From an uncultured Myxococcales bacterium (GTDB lineage Bacteria > Myxococcota_A > UBA9042 > DTJE01), in the NCBI GenBank assembly GCA_903857665.1, contig CAIOFV010000105.1, positions 248,001 through 312,000 on the forward strand: a stretch of DNA of 64,000 nucleotides, read 5' to 3'. Positions 1 to 8,152 of the stretch are shown here, in pieces (the first letter of the stretch is position 1; every line of letters begins with the position of its first letter). The translations under genes and the position numbers were made by a program. The notes under the pieces were generated by a model. The model ran no database searches. It saw only the letters and a list, made by a program, of their open reading frames with translations, and had not been told where the DNA came from.

Positions 1-1071
1 CTGGCCCGCGTCGATCACCTCGGGGGGATTGGTCTCGTCGTCGCACTTCACGTAGAAGGCCTCTTCCGGGGTCTTCCCGAAGAGCGCGCCCTGCCGCCAC
101 AGGCGCGTCAGGAACGCCGACAGGTCGCGCGTGACCCGCTTCCACAGGCGCGGATCGTTCGGCTCGAACACGACCCACTGGGTCCCGATCTCGATCGACT
201 GCTCGACCATGTTGAACAGGCGGCGGACGTTGACGTAGCGCCACGACGCGTCGCTGGAGATCGTGCGGGCGCCCCACACGCGGATGCCGCGGTTGGAGAA
301 CGCGCGGATGCAGTTGATGCCCTTCGGGTTCAGCAGGTCCTGCTCGCCCTTGGTGATGGCGTAGCGCAGGCCCAGCGCGCCGCGGACGACCTCGTTGGCG
401 GGCGCCTTGTGGACGCCGCGCTCGCCGTCGCTGCGGGCGTACACGCCGGCCATGTACCCGGACGGGGGCTGGAACACGTTGCCCTTGATCGGGTCGTACA
501 CGGACAGCCAGGGGAAGTAGTAGGAGCCGTACTTCGAATCGCGGGGCTTCGGGATCTTGTCCACGCCGCCCTTTTCGATCACCTCGGGGCAGTCCAGGAT
601 GGCGAAGCGGTAGCGCATGTTTTCGCAGTGCGACAGGACCGCGTCCTGGATGACCGGGTCGGTCTGGCCGGGGGCCGCGACGATGTTGATGTCCTCGATG
701 TCCTCGAGGGCCTTCAGACCGGTGCGGGTGCCGGGGCCGTTGTCGGTGCCGATGTACAGCGCGGCCTTGCCGTTGATGTCCTCGCCGCGCTCCTTGGCCT
801 GCTCGACGGTGCCGACGTTGACGATGAACGCCCGGCCGCCGCCGTTGTTGAAGAAGCCGTACACGGCATGGGCGAGGTACTCGCTGTTCTGGAAATCACC
901 GAACTGCTTGGTGTACTGGCTCCAGTTCGTGACCAGCACCGGCTGGTTCACGGGTCCGGCCTTGCACTCGCCGATGAAGGCGGCCGTGCTGGTCCCGACC
1001 ATTTCCAGGGGCTTGGTACCGCGGTCGACTTCCTCGACGTAGACACCGGGGGACAGATACGACGTGGCCAT
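1..1071 (-). CDS. Contractile injection system / phage-type tail sheath protein (3' end outside window)
   Basis: Forms the contractile outer sheath around the inner tube of a phage-tail-like injection machine. The reading frame is open from an ATG at 1071 to the window edge (357 codons), so the C-terminus is missing. The N-terminus 'SPGVYVEEVDRG' followed by 'GTSTAAFIGE' is the classic sheath start. The later stretch 'GIRVWGARTIS' and the 'NVRRLFNMVEQSIE' helix match the C-terminal sheath domain. A strong Shine-Dalgarno (AAGGAGGC) sits 4 nt before the ATG. The gene lies 72 nt downstream of a Pvc16-like gene, which favours an extracellular contractile injection system (Afp/PVC/MAC type) over a prophage. 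The rest of the locus lies outside the window. Confidence 0.9.
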   Translation of the reverse strand, partial: MATSYLSPGVYVEEVDRGTKPLEMVGTSTAAFIGECKAGPVNQPVLVTNWSQYTKQFGDFQNSEYLAHAVYGFFNNGGGRAFIVNVGTVEQAKERGEDINGKAALYIGTDNGPGTRTGLKALEDIEDINIVAAPGQTDPVIQDAVLSHCENMRYRFAILDCPEVIEKGGVDKIPKPRDSKYGSYYFPWLSVYDPIKGNVFQPPSGYMAGVYARSDGERGVHKAPANEVVRGALGLRYAITKGEQDLLNPKGINCIRAFSNRGIRVWGARTISSDASWRYVNVRRLFNMVEQSIEIGTQWVVFEPNDPRLWKRVTRDLSAFLTRLWRQGALFGKTPEEAFYVKCDDETNPPEVIDAGQ

Positions 1072-1143
1072 TCGAGCCTCCTTAGTGGTTCCCTACCGAC
1101 CTCCGGGGGTCGTCTGGCCGTTCCGGGTTGCGTGCGTTGCCCA

Positions 1144-1734
1144 TCATGGCTGGTGCACTGCAAGATCCCGGCCAAGGACCCTCGGCAAATCACCGGACCG
1201 CCGCTCCGATTCCACGCGGAACCGCACGTGGTAGAAGAGCGACGGTCGTACTTCCTCGTTCAGGCTCCTCCAGAAGGACACGGATTCATTGAAGTCCGCC
1301 TGGAGGTTGGGGAACAGGTTCACCTGGTCGTCGGGGAAGAAGGACTCCCCCTTCAATTGTTCGCCGAACAGGATCGGGTTTTCCAGCGCGGTCTTGACGA
1401 GCAGGCCCAACAGCAGGTTCTCCTCGGTCGGCGTATTGCCGAACACCGACAGGATGAAGTGGGCCTGCATGTAGACCGGGGCGTCCTGGTAGTACTCCAC
1501 CAGGTGGCCGTCCTTGGAATAGGTGGTGACCAGGGAATCGGTGCGCTCCTTGTACCCGGGCGCGAAGGACAGGTGGTACAGGTACGACGAAACCGTCGGA
1601 AGGGACTTCATGTTGTCCTTCTTGGGACGGTCGTTGGACACGGTCACGGTCGTGAAGCCGGCGGCCTTGAGCGACGTGGAGAGGAGTTCCTTCAGGGACT
1701 CGCCGACGTCGCGAACGACCTCGAACTGGCTCAT
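1144..1734 (-). CDS. Pvc16-like (DUF4255) contractile injection system protein
   Basis: A 196-residue protein resembling the DUF4255/Pvc16 N-terminal family, which caps or terminates the tail of extracellular contractile injection systems. The matching part is the first ~170 residues, including 'LPTVSSYLYHLSFAPGYKERTD' and 'PILFGEQLKG', with an alternating helix/strand pattern. The last ~20 residues are Arg-rich and look unconserved. It is the first gene after a near-consensus promoter and is followed by the sheath gene, so the two are probably co-transcribed. No clear Shine-Dalgarno precedes this ATG. The family assignment is from recalled sequence character and gene neighbourhood; a profile search would confirm it. 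Confidence 0.75.
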   Translation of the reverse strand: MSQFEVVRDVGESLKELLSTSLKAAGFTTVTVSNDRPKKDNMKSLPTVSSYLYHLSFAPGYKERTDSLVTTYSKDGHLVEYYQDAPVYMQAHFILSVFGNTPTEENLLLGLLVKTALENPILFGEQLKGESFFPDDQVNLFPNLQADFNESVSFWRSLNEEVRPSLFYHVRFRVESERRSGDLPRVLGRDLAVHQP

Positions 1735-1764
1735 GCAGGCACACCGAATCGGGGACGAGGGAAC

Positions 1765-1793
1765 TGGATATCAGGGAGCGGTGGGGTTGTCAA
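1765..1793 (-). promoter_or_regulatory. Sigma70-type promoter of the contractile injection operon
   Basis: On the minus strand TTGACA (1793-1788) is separated by exactly 17 nt from TATCCA (1770-1765). Predicted transcription would start about 25 nt before the Pvc16-like ATG. This is one of the closest matches to the sigma70 consensus in the window, which suggests that the operon is not purely activator dependent. Confidence 0.7.
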
Positions 1794-1978
1794 ATCCCGG
1801 GGGTCTGGAACGCCCTGTTCTCACACGTTTTTGGGGGGCTGGTGTCCCCGGAGGCTCGGGGGGGTGGGGGACGCTTCAGGGTGGGGTCTGTAGACACCAG
1901 GGGAGACCGGAGGCCCCACGGGTCTGCGGTCTCGGAAGTCCCCGGAAGTCGATGCGGGATCCGGGGGAGGATCCAGGG

Positions 1979-2422
1979 TTACTCTGGGCGGGGGACGCCG
2001 GCCGAGGAGGGGCCGCCGAGGGTCAGGTCGAGGGTGTACACGGAGGCGCCCTTGGTGGCGACGATCTCGATGAAATAGGTGCCTTCGCCCAGTCGGACCT
2101 CGGGGAGGGCATCGGACTGCGCGCCCGGGGCGTGGCGGACCTCGGCGAGGGGGGCGCCGAACATGTCCCGGAGGGTGACGCGGGCGCCGACCGAGGGGTC
2201 GTCCCAGTAGAGGGTGACCTGGGCGGTGGTCGGGGAGTCGACGTGGAAGCGCTTCCAGTCCACCTCGTCGTCCGACGCGGACACCTTGTCGTCGGCGGTG
2301 ACGCCGAGGGTCAAGGGCTGGGCGCCGGAGCGCGTTTCGTCGCCGGTCCGCTGGGCGCCGCCGCAGGCTGCAAGGACCAGGGCCAGCGCCGCGATCGGGG
2401 CGAGGAGGTGGAGGCGGTTCAT
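1979..2422 (-). CDS. Small lipoprotein of unknown function
   Basis: A 147-residue predicted lipoprotein. The start at 2422 gives 'MNRLHLLAPIAALALVLAAC', a signal peptide ending in an LAAC lipobox, with GAGGA 6 nt upstream. The longer ORF in the track begins in low-complexity Pro-rich sequence and is rejected. The mature part is acidic and ends in a beta-rich section ('EVRLGEGTYFIEIVATKG', 'YTLDLTLGG') reminiscent of pre-peptidase C-terminal type beta domains that coat secreted proteins. That likeness is weak. No function is assigned. Confidence 0.75.
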   Translation of the reverse strand: MNRLHLLAPIAALALVLAACGGAQRTGDETRSGAQPLTLGVTADDKVSASDDEVDWKRFHVDSPTTAQVTLYWDDPSVGARVTLRDMFGAPLAEVRHAPGAQSDALPEVRLGEGTYFIEIVATKGASVYTLDLTLGGPSSAGVPRPE

Positions 2423-2762
2423 CGGATTCCTCGGGTCCGGGACGGGACGAGGATTCAGCGGGTGGGCGCCAATGTCAACTCCCCGGTGGATCGCGGGAGG
2501 TTGGGGGGCCGGCGGGCTCGTGGCGTGGTGGGCCGGGGGGCGGGGTGCCTGGCTCCGCGGGCCGGCGCGCATGGGTGACCCAAGTGGATGTGCGAAGGGC
2601 GGGCGGGGATCGCTACCCGAGGTTGGGTGCGGCATCACGTTCGGTCGCGCCTGAACCGCTGCGCAGGCACACCCGCTCCCCCGGCCGCGCCGTCCGGTCC
2701 CTCGCGGTGCCCGGCCGGCCTCGGGCGGGGGTGGTGGGGGAGAGTGGGTTTGAAGGGGTTGT
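2423..2762. other. 340-nt intergenic gap holding a dispersed repeat
   Basis: No credible gene on either strand. It is G-rich on the plus strand and contains copy A of the ~84-bp dispersed repeat (see the separate entry). It separates the lipoprotein from the upstream beta-barrel gene, both on the minus strand. Confidence 0.6.
2506..2589 (+). repeat. Dispersed ~84-bp repeat family I, copy A
   Basis: Begins GGGCCGGCGGGCTCGT and ends ACCCAAGTGGAT. The same order of blocks (GGTGGGCCGGGGG, then CTCCGCGG, then CATG, then ACCCAAGT) recurs on the minus strand at 8411-8493. Only the first ~35 nt recur at 3552. All copies lie between genes. Confidence 0.65.
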
Positions 2763-3473
2763 TCAGAACGTCACTTGCATGCGTAGCGACAGGGAGAGGT
2801 CGTTGAAGGCGGTCCGGCCGGCGCCCTGCGGCGCGCCGAGGTCGGATGCGTCCAGGAACATGGGGCGCCAGGACAGTTTCGCGCCGACGGCGAAGTGGCG
2901 GCCGATCGGGATGTCCGCCCCGACGCCCAGGTCCAGCGCGGGGCCGAGGGGGCGGGGGCCGTTGCGCTCGAGGGGCGACAGCACCGCCAGGCCCACGCCC
3001 AGGGCCGCGTAGGGGCGCACCGGCCAGCCCCGCGGCAGCATGAACACCTTCGCGCCGGCGGTCACCTCGTTCAGGGAGGACCGCGTGTACGCGTCGTCCC
3101 GCAGCGACAGGTAGCGCCAGTCCAGCTCGAGGGCGAGCCACTGGCCCAGCTCGACGCCGCCGAACAGGTCGAAGCCGCCCGCGACGCTGCCGCCAAACGA
3201 CCGGACGCCCGTGTCGCCGCCGACCCATCCCATGGCGCCGCCGACGCCCAGGTACCCGTGGACCCCCGAATCGACGCTCGCGGGCGCGGCGTAGGTGATG
3301 TCGGAGGAGTACCCGCGGTCGTAGGGCTGGGCCCGGGGTGGGGGCGGCGGCGGCACATACCGCGGCGGGGGATAGGAGGGATAGGGATACCGCGGGTAGG
3401 CGTCGGCCGATGCCGGGGCCGCCGTGGCGAGGACCAATCCCAGGAGGACTGCAAGGTGAAGAGTCGTCTTCAT
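2763..3473 (-). CDS. Outer-membrane beta-barrel protein
   Basis: A 236-residue protein with a clean signal peptide ending 'PASADA', a Pro/Tyr-rich linker (residues ~25-55, 'YPRYPYPSYPPPRY'), then a beta-rich domain of alternating hydrophobic residues. It ends in 'SLSLRMQVTF', with the terminal Phe typical of proteins inserted by the BAM complex. The segments 'GYLGVGGAMGWVGG' and 'VRPYAALGVGLAVLSP' fit an OmpA/OmpW-like small barrel of about eight strands. The Pro/Tyr linker may act as a spacer in the periplasm. Ligand or role unknown. Confidence 0.75.
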   Translation of the reverse strand: MKTTLHLAVLLGLVLATAAPASADAYPRYPYPSYPPPRYVPPPPPPRAQPYDRGYSSDITYAAPASVDSGVHGYLGVGGAMGWVGGDTGVRSFGGSVAGGFDLFGGVELGQWLALELDWRYLSLRDDAYTRSSLNEVTAGAKVFMLPRGWPVRPYAALGVGLAVLSPLERNGPRPLGPALDLGVGADIPIGRHFAVGAKLSWRPMFLDASDLGAPQGAGRTAFNDLSLSLRMQVTF

Positions 3474-3551
3474 GGCGTCCGCATCCGGAACGAGACGCGG
3501 TCTTCGACGGTGAGCGGGGCGGCGTTATTCGATTGCCGTTGCGAGGGGCCG

Positions 3552-3586
3552 GGGCCGGCGGGCTCGTGGCGGGGTGGGTCGGGGGT
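3552..3586 (+). repeat. Dispersed repeat family I, partial copy B
   Basis: GGGCCGGCGGGCTCGTGGCG followed by GGTGGGTCGGGGG matches the first third of copies A and C. The remainder diverges into GC-rich sequence. It lies between the beta-barrel gene and the upstream minus-strand gene. Confidence 0.5.
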
Positions 3587-3653
3587 TGGGGGTGAGGGCC
3601 GAGTCCCCCGGGCTCTGGGACCCGGGAGACCCGGGAGCGAGGGGAGGTGGGCG

Positions 3654-4346
3654 TCACGCGGGCTGGGGTGCGGATTGTGCCGGGACCGGCGTCATCCCGC
3701 CCCCTCCTTCCGGCACGGGCGGCGGCGCGGCATGCGGCGCCATCGGCAGGAAGAACGTCGGCGCGGCCCGGGCGCTGCCGATCCGGGTGGCCACCGCCAT
3801 GAAGGACAGCCGGTAGGCCTCGTGCCAGCACCGGCGCGCCTCGTGGACGGCGTGGGTGGCGTCCTTCGCCTTCCGGCGCGCCTCCACGTACGCAGCCTGG
3901 GCCACCTCGAAGGCCGCCAGCGCGTCGGTCAGCGTCTTCGACGCCCCTTCCTCGGTCGCGGCCAGCCGTTCCACCAGCGAGTGGATCTTCGGCACCCGCT
4001 TCGCCAGGCCGCCGCGGAGCATCGACGACAGCGCTTCCGGGAAGGCGGCCTGGAACGCTTCCGGCTTTCCCGCGACGTCCGCCGCCGCGCGGGACTGGTA
4101 CCAGGCCACGTGGACCTGGACGACCAGCGCCTTCGCCGCATCGGTCCGCATCAGTCCCACCGCCTTCCACGCCCGGACCGCGTCGGCCCGGGCCATCCCC
4201 GCGCACTCCAGCCGATCCGTGGTCGCCTTCATCGCCGGCGCCAGGTCGGCCGTGCGCGCATCCCCCTCCAGGCGCAGCGCATGAACGCGCCCCAGGGTGA
4301 CGCAGAACGGAACCGGTTTCGTCGTGCTGGGTGTGATGGAGTTCAT
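3654..4346 (-). CDS. Hypothetical helical protein
   Basis: A 230-residue protein that I do not recognise. Start at ATG 4346 is supported by GAGGTGA 5 nt upstream. Residues ~35-190 look almost wholly alpha-helical and rich in Ala, Arg and Lys ('FEVAQAAYVEARRKAKDATH'). The C-terminal 40 residues are Pro/Gly-rich and disordered ('PPPVPEGGGGMTPVPAQ'). There is no signal peptide or membrane segment. The helical bundle followed by a flexible tail could be a structural or scaffold protein; no function is proposed. Confidence 0.65.
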   Translation of the reverse strand: MNSITPSTTKPVPFCVTLGRVHALRLEGDARTADLAPAMKATTDRLECAGMARADAVRAWKAVGLMRTDAAKALVVQVHVAWYQSRAAADVAGKPEAFQAAFPEALSSMLRGGLAKRVPKIHSLVERLAATEEGASKTLTDALAAFEVAQAAYVEARRKAKDATHAVHEARRCWHEAYRLSFMAVATRIGSARAAPTFFLPMAPHAAPPPVPEGGGGMTPVPAQSAPQPA

Positions 4347-4835
4347 AGGTCACCTCGTCGCAATCGCCTCCGCCTGGCCGCACCCGCGACCTTCATGGGG
4401 GGTACAGACGGAGGCCGCGCGATTTCGGTTTCGGGGGATGCAAAAAAAGTTGTCGACGCCTTGGGCGCGGTCGGTGAGGGTTCGAACACGCGTGTCGGAG
4501 GACTGGGCGGAAGCGCCGGGTACCTGGGAGAACGTTCCCGGGAACTCGGCGCGAGCGTCCACCCGGTGAACACGCGTGTCGCGATGCGCGTCGGCATCGC
4601 CCGATGCGCGAGCCAAGTGTTCCGGGGACCGGGCGGCGTCACCCGAGACGTGATCGCGCGTGTCCACCGATCCGGTGCGATCGCCCAGTCCCGGATCCAG
4701 CGTGTCGAAGTGCCGGGCGCCGTCGCCCGGTACGCGAGCACGTGTGACGGCATACCCGGCGATCCCTGCGCAGTTTGTCGCTGCCGATCCTCACGCCTGG
4801 CGTGGCATGATGGGCGACGACGAGGTGGGAAGATC
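4347..4835. other. 489-nt gap containing the 42-bp tandem array
   Basis: No confident gene. Most of the gap (4464-4799) is an imperfect 42-bp tandem repeat. The rest includes a short A-run (4441-4447) and the ribosome binding site of the following gene. Long open frames cross the gap on both strands because the repeat unit is a multiple of three. Confidence 0.6.
4464..4799 (+). repeat. Imperfect 42-bp tandem repeat, 7-8 units
   Basis: Units begin at 4464, 4506, 4548, 4590, 4632, 4674 and 4716, with a weak eighth at 4758. The spacing is strictly 42 bp. The core ACGCGTGTC occurs at the same offset in units 1 and 3 (4488 and 4572, 84 bp apart). GCGCGTGTC in unit 5 and CAGCGTGTC in unit 6 sit at that offset too. 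Most units begin GGCGCNGTC or GGCGGNGTC. Translated in the plus frame each unit is 14 residues beginning Gly-Ala/Gly-Val/Ile. Translated on the minus strand it is also 14 residues, with Ala-Pro near the centre and Arg at the end. Whether it is translated is not known. Confidence 0.75.
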
Positions 4836-5624
4836 ATGTCGGGCGATGACATGGTGCTGGTCGGGCGTTACATCCGGTTGTACGAGGCCGAGATCGCCCA
4901 CGGGGTCCTGGAAGACGCCGGGATCTTTTCCCACATCCCGGACCGTTCCGTCGGCGGCGTCGCACCCCACTATTCTTACGGTACGGGGGGCGTGCGCCTG
5001 CTGGTGCGCCAGGACGACCTGGAAAAGGCCCGTGCAGCGCTGGCGTCCCTGGCCGACGACACTGTCGATGAGCCGGCCCCGGACGTGCTGCCGGGTGCCG
5101 AACCGGTTGCCAGGGAGGGAACGGTCGGCAAGCCGGCTTCGTCCCGCAGGGAACTGGCCGCTGTATCCGTGTTGGGCGGGCTGGTCGTTGTGATGGCGAT
5201 TGCCGCTCTGGTATGGAACCACTCGCCGCCGCAGCGCCTTCCCGCCGAGTACGAACCGTGCAAATCGGCCCGCCTGGAAAGGCGCTGGGACGAGGTCATC
5301 GATCGCTGCACGGCCCTGACCGAGGTGGCCCCCAGGCTCGGCCCCGGCTGGGCCTACCTGTCGGAAGCCCTCGACGAGAAGGGTCACTACGACCAGGCCG
5401 TCGCTGCCGCCCGCCGCGCCGCCAGCATCGGCCCGACCGGCTGGTGCTACCTTGCCCGCGCCCTCCACCGCGCCGGACGTCCCGACGAGTCGCTGGACGC
5501 GATGAAGCAGTTCCACAACTTCGACTTGAAGGCGGAATGCAACGTCCAGGCGCCGTCCGGCGTGCTGCCGATTGTCGCGGCAGCGAGTGCGGGAGCAGTT
5601 GCGGCAGGCGGTTGCGAGCAGTAG
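4836..5624 (+). CDS. DUF2007-domain membrane protein with C-terminal TPR
   Basis: A 262-residue protein. Residues ~5-75 ('VLVGRYIRLYEAEIAHGVLEDAGI', 'GVRLLVRQDDLEKARAAL') match the DUF2007 putative signal-transducing domain. A single membrane helix follows at ~107-127 ('LAAVSVLGGLVVVMAIAALVW'). The remainder has paired helices like tetratricopeptide repeats ('GPGWAYLSEALDEKGHYDQA', 'GWCYLARALHRAGRPDESLD'). The DUF2007 part probably faces the cytoplasm and the TPR part the periplasm. ATG 4836 follows GAGGTGGGA. The upstream extension of the ORF is the 42-bp repeat array and is not taken as part of the gene. Confidence 0.75.
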   Translation: MSGDDMVLVGRYIRLYEAEIAHGVLEDAGIFSHIPDRSVGGVAPHYSYGTGGVRLLVRQDDLEKARAALASLADDTVDEPAPDVLPGAEPVAREGTVGKPASSRRELAAVSVLGGLVVVMAIAALVWNHSPPQRLPAEYEPCKSARLERRWDEVIDRCTALTEVAPRLGPGWAYLSEALDEKGHYDQAVAAARRAASIGPTGWCYLARALHRAGRPDESLDAMKQFHNFDLKAECNVQAPSGVLPIVAAASAGAVAAGGCEQ

Positions 5625-5707
5625 TCGCCATCCGCCTGCCTTAGAGCGACTGCCGTTGATCGCGTGTCAACCGTGAGCGTATTGAAGCGTCCGAATTAAC
5701 GTCTCTG

Positions 5708-6481
5708 TCAGTCGACGGACCACCGCGATGCCGACTGCCAAGCCAGAGACCCGAACGCCCATGCCGCAGCGATTAGGAAGTACGCGACTGCGGCGAAGGC
5801 CAGGAAGGGACCGAGCGCCGGGAGTTGCCACAAGGTGCAGCTCGACGCGAAGGCGACCGAGCCGACGACGGCGCATGCGGCCCAGGTTCCGACATAGTGC
5901 CAGCCAGTCGTCCAGATCGCGCGCGCCACTCGAATCGGATTCAAGGCGCGGAACGACTCTCCGCAAACCGCGACCAGCAGGATCGACATCGGGACCGACA
6001 CGGCCCAGAGTGCGGTGGCAATGACTAAGAGGAATTCCCAGGCGGTTGAAACACGGTCCCAGTCCGGAGCATTGCCCCAGCCGAACACCCAGGAAGAAGC
6101 CAGGAAGGCTACGAATGGTGGCAGCACGAGGGCTGTGGCAATCACGACATAACTGTCGAAACAGAGGGTATGGGTCAAAGCGCTCACGTTGTCGTTTCCG
6201 GAGGTCCCGACCTGACGCAGACAGGAAACGATCAGATAGACGATCACCATCAATCCTAGCGCGCCGACGTCCCAGTTCGCGTCCGTCGAAATCAACGTGG
6301 AGCCCAACGAGAAGGTAAGGGCCTCACGCACGAATTCAACGAACAGCACGATGAGGAATGTCGAACGGGCACCGCGGAGCGGAGCGAATGCCACATCGAC
6401 AATCGGGAAAGGGAAACCTCGATCGGGGAGGTCGCTGGCCGATGCCAGGGCCGGGTCCTCGTCGGCACGTCGGACGGCCAC
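5708..6481 (-). CDS. Multi-pass membrane protein, unknown
   Basis: About 257 residues with roughly six hydrophobic helices ('TFLIVLFVEFVREALTF', 'LGLMVIVYLIVSCL', 'YVVIATALVLPPFVAFLASS', 'EFLLVIATALWAVSVPMSILLVAV', 'YVGTWAACAVVGSVAFA', 'FLAFAAVAYFLIAAAWAFG'). The segment 'VAVCGESFRALNPIRVARAIW' resembles the loop of DUF4013/YIP1-like membrane proteins, but I am not certain. I prefer the GTG at 6481, which has GGAGGA 7 nt upstream, to the GTG at 6505 in the ORF track. It lies in the lower-GC island. Confidence 0.6.
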   Translation of the reverse strand: MAVRRADEDPALASASDLPDRGFPFPIVDVAFAPLRGARSTFLIVLFVEFVREALTFSLGSTLISTDANWDVGALGLMVIVYLIVSCLRQVGTSGNDNVSALTHTLCFDSYVVIATALVLPPFVAFLASSWVFGWGNAPDWDRVSTAWEFLLVIATALWAVSVPMSILLVAVCGESFRALNPIRVARAIWTTGWHYVGTWAACAVVGSVAFASSCTLWQLPALGPFLAFAAVAYFLIAAAWAFGSLAWQSASRWSVD

Positions 6482-6634
6482 GATTCGTTCCTCCGTGTCA
6501 CGCACGGGTCGTCCAGTTGAGCACGTGCCTCGCGTTCCGAGCTTTCAGCGTGGTTTGCGCTCCCCGCCATTGTACGCTGAACAGCGCGCCGGGCTGGCAG
6601 TCTTGACTCAAGCGGCTTGCGAGTTCATACGTGT

Positions 6635-7048
6635 TCAGGGAAGCGGACTCTCTGTGGCGGTATCCAAGCCACCGACACAAGTATTGCCATCGACAAACAA
6701 GTAGACCTTCACTCCACTGCGTAGCAGGGCCAGGGCGGGCCCGAAGTTTGTAATAGGCGAATGCAGGAAATACCACATTTCCCTATTGCCCACCTCAAGA
6801 TATGCGTTTCTTGGAAGTTCCACCCCGGCCTGATAGAACAACATCTGCGCGCATCTGGCGTGCAATCCACAGTAAAGGTCGATTCGTCCGTCGGCCCGCG
6901 GCCAGGACCGCGCCTCCAGTGGCAGAATCTCCTGCATCATGACGGAATCACTCCACACAGCGTTGGTGATCGCGCCGCTGATGCCTGCGCCTCCAGAACT
7001 GGTCAACCAAGATGAGTATCCCGTGAGCTTGATTTCAGGCGATTTCAA
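6635..7048 (-). CDS. Hypothetical protein in low-GC island
   Basis: About 137 residues, not recognised. There is no signal peptide or membrane helix. The protein looks mixed alpha/beta with Trp and Cys ('DLYCGLHARCAQMLFYQAGV', 'GNREMWYFLHSPITNFGPAL'). TTG at 7048 has GGGAGGAG 6 nt upstream and is preferred to the TTG at 7054, which touches the Shine-Dalgarno. Another open frame (6498-6776) overlaps the 3' end and continues downstream, so a frameshift near the C-terminus is possible. Codon use is clearly less GC-biased than in the flanking genes. Confidence 0.45.
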   Translation of the reverse strand: MKSPEIKLTGYSSWLTSSGGAGISGAITNAVWSDSVMMQEILPLEARSWPRADGRIDLYCGLHARCAQMLFYQAGVELPRNAYLEVGNREMWYFLHSPITNFGPALALLRSGVKVYLFVDGNTCVGGLDTATESPLP

Positions 7049-7354
7049 CTTCAACTCCTCCCTTGTCTAACATGAGTCCGTCTGCTCCTGTCGCGAATCC
7101 ATCCGGTCACATGCTCAGGCATCCTAACGTCTCTTGGCACATCGCTCAACAGGTCAGGCTCGAACGGGGCAAACCCCTTTCAAGGGCGTTCAAAGCGGGA
7201 AACCAAGACGCAGGCAAGAACCGATAGAGGGAGCCCCAAGGGGGATGGGCCAGCGCCATCGAGGGCTTGGTCCTTGCAGAACGGCTTGCGGGTCAGTGGC
7301 GTCCACTGCATGCGCTGGTTGGGCAGCCCGGCGCGGGAGAGGCACGAACGGTTT
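7049..7354. other. 306-nt gap in low-GC island, possible cassette junction
   Basis: No convincing gene. On the minus strand it holds GCCCAACCAGCGCATGCAG, a match to the R'' box pattern RYYYAAC of integron attC sites. About 190 nt later comes GAGACGTTAGGATGCC. The complementary inner arms of an attC were not found. The motif AGAGACGTTA recurs just downstream of the next-but-one gene (near 5695). Confidence 0.3.
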
Positions 7355-8152
7355 CTAGCGCTGCTTGACCCCACGGGCAGCCAGGAATCCGCCAACGGTT
7401 CCATCGACAAGGTCACAATACCAGGAGACCGTCTCGACAATGAATTCATGGAGACGCTGGGCATCACTTCGCTGAACGATGATACCTGACATCACCTCCG
7501 CCCCGAGAGGGGAACGAAAGGAATGCCGACCGGTGCCATTGAACACAAGAACCGGCAAATCCGCCGTCCTTTCGGGAAGCGCCTGAAACGCCGCCTTGAT
7601 ATCGCTGTCATCAAAATGGAACGAGGTTTTGTTGCGAACCAAGGCCAGTTGTCTGTAGACGTCTGACGCCACCGCCGTTCTGAGGTCATCCAGCGCCTTT
7701 CTGACAGCAGGCTCGTGTTTCTTCGTAGATCCAAGGTTCGGCTCGAACCAGCCCTTCTTGTCCAACCAGGCAAACGCCTTCAGCGCCTCATGCAGGTAGC
7801 CTGCGACCTGCGTGAAAAGGTGCATCCTTTCGACAGACCACCAAAACTTCGTGGGTGCCGCAAAGCGGTCCTCTTGAATGAAGGCGCGAATGTATGCCTG
7901 GCTCGCAAACATCAAGGCGTCACGGGCGATCAACAGCCTGATGACGCCCCGGTCAACCTCATTGTCGACATCAAAGACCGTTCGAAGATCCTCCGCACCA
8001 ACGCCGGTCACAAAGGGAACGGAGCAAGAGGCGCCGCACTTTGGGCAGTTGGGTTTCGTCGCCAAGAACCCGTTCATGTCAAGATTCACCGGCGCATCAA
8101 ATCCGGCGCCCTCGCAGTTGGGGCAACGCAGGTATGTTCGCCACGTCTTCAT
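7355..8152 (-). CDS. Zinc-ribbon protein of unknown function
   Basis: About 265 residues. Start taken at ATG 8152 ('MKTWRTYLRCPNCEGAGF'), because upstream sequence is Arg-rich and unconvincing; there is no obvious Shine-Dalgarno. Residues ~10-43 hold two CxxC pairs ('CPNCEG' and 'CPKCGASC'), a zinc ribbon. The rest is helical, with 'RDALMFASQAYIRAFIQED' and 'LVRNKTSFHFDDSDIKAAF'. The RNKTSFHFD segment recalls HEPN/AbiV-like or Cthe_2314-like helical proteins, which often have R...H motifs, but this is only a suggestion. GC content is near 55%, well below the neighbours. Confidence 0.55.
   Translation of the reverse strand: MKTWRTYLRCPNCEGAGFDAPVNLDMNGFLATKPNCPKCGASCSVPFVTGVGAEDLRTVFDVDNEVDRGVIRLLIARDALMFASQAYIRAFIQEDRFAAPTKFWWSVERMHLFTQVAGYLHEALKAFAWLDKKGWFEPNLGSTKKHEPAVRKALDDLRTAVASDVYRQLALVRNKTSFHFDDSDIKAAFQALPERTADLPVLVFNGTGRHSFRSPLGAEVMSGIIVQRSDAQRLHEFIVETVSWYCDLVDGTVGGFLAARGVKQR

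Noticed and set aside
4464-4799. CRISPR array
   Set aside because: The units are contiguous degraded tandem repeats with no unique spacers and no cas genes nearby.
4343-4852. Minus-strand ORF across the 42-bp array as a gene
   Set aside because: It reads as a 14-residue repeat, but there is no ribosome binding site or recognisable start, and the plus strand is open too. It is kept as a repeat rather than a CDS.
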